DNA from: Siphonodentalium dalli
Lineage: Eukaryota > Mollusca > Scaphopoda > Gadilida > Siphonodentaliidae
Length of the DNA stretch: 64,000 bases
Reading direction: 5' to 3'
Assembly: GCA_032622095.1 (NCBI GenBank)
Contig: CP136066.1
Span: 146,101,559 to 146,165,558, forward strand
Of the stretch, positions 59,761 to 64,000 are shown piece after piece (within the stretch, counting starts at the first letter, position 1; each line of letters begins with the position of its first letter). The notes under the pieces were generated by a model, which saw nothing but the letters and a program-made list of their open reading frames with translations, was not told where the DNA came from and did not search any database. A program made the translations under genes and the position numbers.

Positions 59761-61195
59761 TTCACTTCCTTGCGAAAAATTTAAAAACAGCTGGACTGTG
59801 ACCATGGTAAGTATTTTTTCAGTGCAAATGTGGCCGGCATATCAATAGTTTATGTATTTGTCAACCTCTCTCATCCATGCATCCTTCCAAATAACGTATA
59901 CATATAACATTTGGAGGCTCGAATGAGCCATGTCCGTTTAACCAATATTTAGGATTAAGTAGAGTAGGGTGACAAAGAAGAGTATAATATACAAGAAAAC
60001 CAATGTCAGAAATGGTAGTGCGCTCCATATCATATATTATATACCAATGATTGTAATTATAGAATATAAAATATATTGGTATCACGAATGACCAACTCAT
60101 AATTCCGTTAAAATAACTAATCCTTCAAATTACTACAACTATATATACGGCTTATCACTGACGGTTTCTCATGCATCTCACCAGAAGTCCCAACTACACC
60201 TTTTATCGGACTCGGCCTCCAGGTCGCAGTTCGACTTTTAATCCGTCCCAAAAATTCCCATTTCTATAAATAAAACGCCCATGGCCCATGTATACCAAGA
60301 ATCAGCGAAACATTATACACGCGGAGCGCGAAATAAGTGAGTTATAAACTCGTAAATTATCTTCTCTTTTATTTGATAATGTTAATTGGGACATTTCGAT
60401 AAGTGTACAAGTAGGCCTAAATGTACATACACTATATAACCGTTCCAATTGCAATGATATTATGCGCTGTTGGGGGTCTTGTATGCTGATGACATCTGAT
60501 CGACGCGAAATTGATTACATAAGTAAAATATTGACATAGATGCATCTACCAGGAACCTCGTGTGGCGGGTCACGCGATAGAACTGTCTGTCCGTGATATG
60601 TGAGTCATCCAATTCCAAACGAGTGTATGTCAGATGTTTGTCATATACATGATTCGGTCTGCACAACATCACCGGCTTCCGGAAAGGTATCGGTGTGGAT
60701 AATCGGAATTATGTTCCAAACTCCATGCGTGGAGTTTGATTATGTACTACAGTGATGATGTATATATAAGCCAATTCGCTGAGTGAAAGTGCCCCCATGT
60801 TCACATGCCAAGAAGCCAAACATTCCAACCGAACGATATAAATGTGTCAGTGACTGTCAATAGCTCGCACAGAAGCAGCGATACGAACGCTCTGTATCAT
60901 GGCCTTATCGGAAAACACGAACAATGAACGCTCTTTATTGTTCTATCAGGATAACTTTGACATGTAGCACTTAAACCGCGGAACGGGGGCTGGATGGATT
61001 TAATATAGTCGCGACTCGGTGATCTAGCTTATTTATTAACTATGCGTCCATGATTTATGAGGCATCTAATACAAAACAGTTGCATGCCAGATAGGATAGG
61101 ATAATTTTTATTTACAATATGAAGTAAACGGAATTATATGCTGCAATTAAATGATAATATGTGGAACTCTTCCACGTTTACAAGCACACTTAGTC

Positions 61196-61361
61196 ATTTC
61201 TATACTAAATACTCACGGACGAGTAGTTATCCATTGTGACTGTTCGAATAATAAGTTCAACACACATGTCGTGACCAGTTCCCTCTAGGACTTTATCTTT
61301 TTGTAATTGTATTATCTGTTGTCTGCTGGTGGGAGAATCCAATTAGCAAAGAAAGGGTTAA
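61196..61361. mobile_element. TTAA MITE, family 2, partial copy 3
   Basis: The right end, read inverted, is TTAACCCTTTCTTTGCTAAT. The left part has TTTCTATACTAAATACTCACG and AATAATAAGTTCAACA. This gives the clearest piggyBac-like TTAACCC terminus in the window. Confidence 0.6.
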
Positions 61362-61439
61362 TGTTCGTGTAGCCGATATTTTTCCCGAGCAATTTCACCG
61401 CCTGATCCGCATATAATTATCAGACATAGATACCGGTAC

Positions 61440-61960
61440 TTAAAGATACGGGCGGCGTTGGCGGTGGGTATGCTGTTAAAATATTCAACTCCGGCCGTCA
61501 AAACCGCTATAAACAGATAGAATATATAGTAAAATATAGACAGAAATATCAGAAATATGGCATAAACAGTATGTTATTGTCAAATGTTTTTCGTTTGTTA
61601 TGTAAACAAAAGCAAAAAACGTTACAGCTAGAACCAGGTTTTAGATCCAGATATGGTAAACATAAAAGCGTTCTTGCTGTTTTCCTAATATGGAAATAAT
61701 AAAGAGCGTTTATATCATTTGTGTGTGATTAACCAATCGAATTGCGCTGTGTTATGTAAACAGAAGAAAAACTTCTGTAACACGAGAAGGTTCTTGTTTG
61801 CGTATACCACCGTTGGTCTTGACGACAATTATATACTATTTACGCGCTGATTATGTTTGGCATATGAATAAAACTATATATATATATTTAACATTCCTTC
61901 CGTTGATGGCGATTTGAACAAATATTAATATTTCTGCAACGATCACCGCCGCGGATTTTA
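61440..61960 (+). mobile_element. TTAA-bounded MITE, family 1, copy 4 (intact middle)
   Basis: It starts TTAAAGATACGGGCGGCG and follows the family 1 sequence, including GTGTGTGATTAACCAATCG, which shows the uninterrupted target of the hAT insertion in copy 3. The right end has lost the CCTTTAA terminus. Confidence 0.75.
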
Positions 61961-62254
61961 TTTACCATCTATAGATACTCAATTATGTAGCGTATACGCC
62001 CACCGAGCCCACCATTACGTAATATAAATCTTAATGTTTTTTTTAAAGTGATTCTAAATTTGATCACTCGTGATGTTGTAAATTGTTTCAGAGAGCTCCG
62101 TTATTTTGTCGAAATTACGTTCTATAATTATTTAGAAGGAAGTGTAAGGTAGGTTGACAAATACACGAAATAGTGATATATCGGCTTCATATACTCTGAA
62201 AAATAATGGCCATGGTCACAGCTATTTTCCGGCTGTTTTCACTTTTTCTCACAG

Positions 62255-62630
62255 AAATGGAACAAACGCTCTTTATTTTTACTATATCAGGAATAGTCCA
62301 CTGGGAACGCTCTATTCTGTTTTGTTTGGGACCCAAACGTCGTGTTCAAAGCTGTAATTTTGATTACTTCAATGCGTCTTTTTTGGGACACAGAATGCAC
62401 GTAAAAATGTATAGTTCATGTATTTATGGACCTAATTCGATACCTGGAACAACGAAGAAGCGAGTAATATTAGGTGTATTTTGGAGCACAAACCACCACG
62501 TGGCTTTTAGCGCTATACAATATAAGTTATCACATGTGCATCACATAGAATAACCGGTACCCAGATAACAATAAAGAGCTCTTTTATGTCGTCTCTTCCA
62601 AATATGGTAGAAATAAACAGCGTTATTCTG
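62255..62630 (+). repeat. Dispersed repeat with GAGCGTT motif, copy 2
   Basis: Plus-strand relative of 59486-59760, carrying an AACGCTCTTTATTT at the left and AATAAACAGCGTT at the right, so the motif sits at both ends facing inwards. The 115-codon frame is a shadow. Confidence 0.55.
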
Positions 62631-63167
62631 TTATGTGCTGAAAGATGAAAGAAGTTATTCAATTTCGCCGACTTCAGTAAATTGTTCTGGGGCATTTAAA
62701 GTTGATATGTGTGTATGTATCGACCTGCTTTAACGATATCCTGTTCGATTTGACACCATAAAACCACCATGATTTATATATATGTATGTTTATACACCAG
62801 AACATAATTATATCGGATCCATATAGGCCCATTAACACAAGGTTTTGATGGCCGGACATCAACTTTGAAAAGATGAAGTTTTTACACGCCTCATATATAA
62901 AGAGCGTCTATGATTATTCGACTCAAAGTGGTACCCAGACAATACGTAATAGAGTATTCTCAAATATGAACGTTCGTGGTGGTAGTATATACTTGTGGAT
63001 ATTTTATTGTAGATTTTTTTACCATGGATGTATGATATTCTGTAATGCTTCATTCTCAGCCATTAGTCATCCAGGACACGGCGAATTGTGATAGCATGCA
63101 AGCTGCAAGTTGTATAATTTTCTTTTGCATGTCAAGTGAAAAATGGGCGTAGGAAATTCTGGATTAT

Positions 63168-63600
63168 AAAGATGCATTATCCGAATTAACGCTCCTAAAT
63201 TACCATTTCCTTGGCTTCGGGGATAAAAAATATTTGATTCGAGTCGACGAACCCACCCATCAAAGCTCAGAGTGATCAGATATCGATTTTTGAAGTTTGT
63301 TATTTCTCGAGATATGCAATTATTTGTGGTCCAGAAAAAACGTTGTCAAACGGGCGGTCTCGGACAAAATTGCAGATGAAGATGGATAACTCTAAAATCA
63401 AGTGGTAATACGGCCAAATTTCGTGATAATACGGCCATATTTCGTTACAAAAATGTTGATAAATAACACGTTTTGGGAAATTTGATATAGACGACAATGT
63501 GTAGCATTATTTTGTTGCAATTAATCGATTCTGATAACTAAAGCGTATTTTTGACGAAATGTTATATCTTGGTGATATATGACCGGACATCTATAATCGC
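63168..63600 (+). mobile_element. Family 3 TIR element, copy 3
   Basis: Matches 5644-6183 from ATCCGAATTAACG.TC through TTGATTCGAGTCGA.GAACCCACCCA and CAGAGTGATCAGATATCGAT to ATGTTGATAAATAACA. It has only one of the two 104-base units. Its right end is indistinct. Confidence 0.65.
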
Positions 63601-64000
63601 TGGAACGTGACAAAACCCGAGGTTATATACTAGACCTAATTTGTGGTTTGATGATTAATTTGCTTGCTGTACTGCATGTATATGTGGAGTAATTCGTATG
63701 CTTAACTAATTTATTCTGTCCACGACGTACCTGCGTATATTCCGTGTTTCGAATTCGGATGATTTGCCTTTGATTATCGACAGTAATAAACGGGTATGGC
63801 TCATGTTAATCTCCAAGTAGTATATGCGTAACTTGGAAGGAGGATCAAAACACCAATGAAGTACCAATATTGATATATATATGCACAAATTGCCAGTCAT
63901 AGAAGTGTTCTATAGTTTAAAAAAACAAAAACATTCTCACAGAGTAAAACGCATTTTATTTCTACCATTTCGGGAATAGACTAACAAGAAACGATATATA

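Noticed and set aside
60460-60672. Minus-strand frame considered as a BTB exon upstream of the kelch exons
   Set aside because: It lacks the conserved D...V.....F..H..VL core of BTB domains and has no convincing splice sites.

Overview
The window looks like nuclear DNA from an animal. It is AT-rich, has one spliced gene with GT/AG introns, a LINE remnant, poly-A signals and dense cut-and-paste transposon debris. Repeats of the GGGCATAACTCTG, GGACGGACGG and GGCCGCCAGCGGCCAT types and GTAC-rich tracts are, as I recall, common in marine invertebrates. A marine invertebrate, perhaps a lophotrochozoan, is my best guess, but the phylum is not resolved. No rRNA, tRNA, CRISPR array or prokaryotic operon was recognised.

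The only gene I can build with confidence is on the minus strand. Five exons (46666-46328, 42072-41886, 16495-16374, 11671-11513, 2410-2190) join in perfect phase (introns of phase 1, 2, 1, 1) to encode about 340 residues forming a six-bladed kelch beta-propeller. A stop codon follows, then an AATAAA about 100 bases downstream. The usual N-terminal BTB and BACK domains were not found and probably lie upstream of exon 1, inside or beyond the right part of the window. Most of the window (2.4-46.3 kb) is therefore intron, and the second intron alone is about 25.4 kb.

The introns are an archive of transposons. Elements with readable ends include two hAT-type insertions with perfect 8-bp target duplications (18984-20018; 20440-21786). 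Two elements have 9-bp duplications: 15042-15972, with perfect 73-bp inverted repeats, and 34147-35229, whose inverted repeats are tandem arrays. Several families are bounded by TTAA, and two palindromic families by TA. Nesting is common: the 20440-21786 hAT sits inside a TTAA element, and a palindromic TA element sits inside an element with GCGCTTAAGCGC arrays.

Intron 1 carries, on the opposite strand, a broken copy (42628-44043) of a multicopy invertebrate protein family ending in a CXC-type cysteine motif. The right part (46.7-64 kb) holds TTAA elements, a LINE C-terminal remnant, tandem repeats and a possible decayed kelch repeat. The best candidates for something undescribed are the palindromic family whose two arms vary together, the elements with tandem-array ends, a 1.75-kb inverted minisatellite, an identical 89-bp module found both inside a hAT element and elsewhere, and a dispersed AATAAAGAGCGTT motif.
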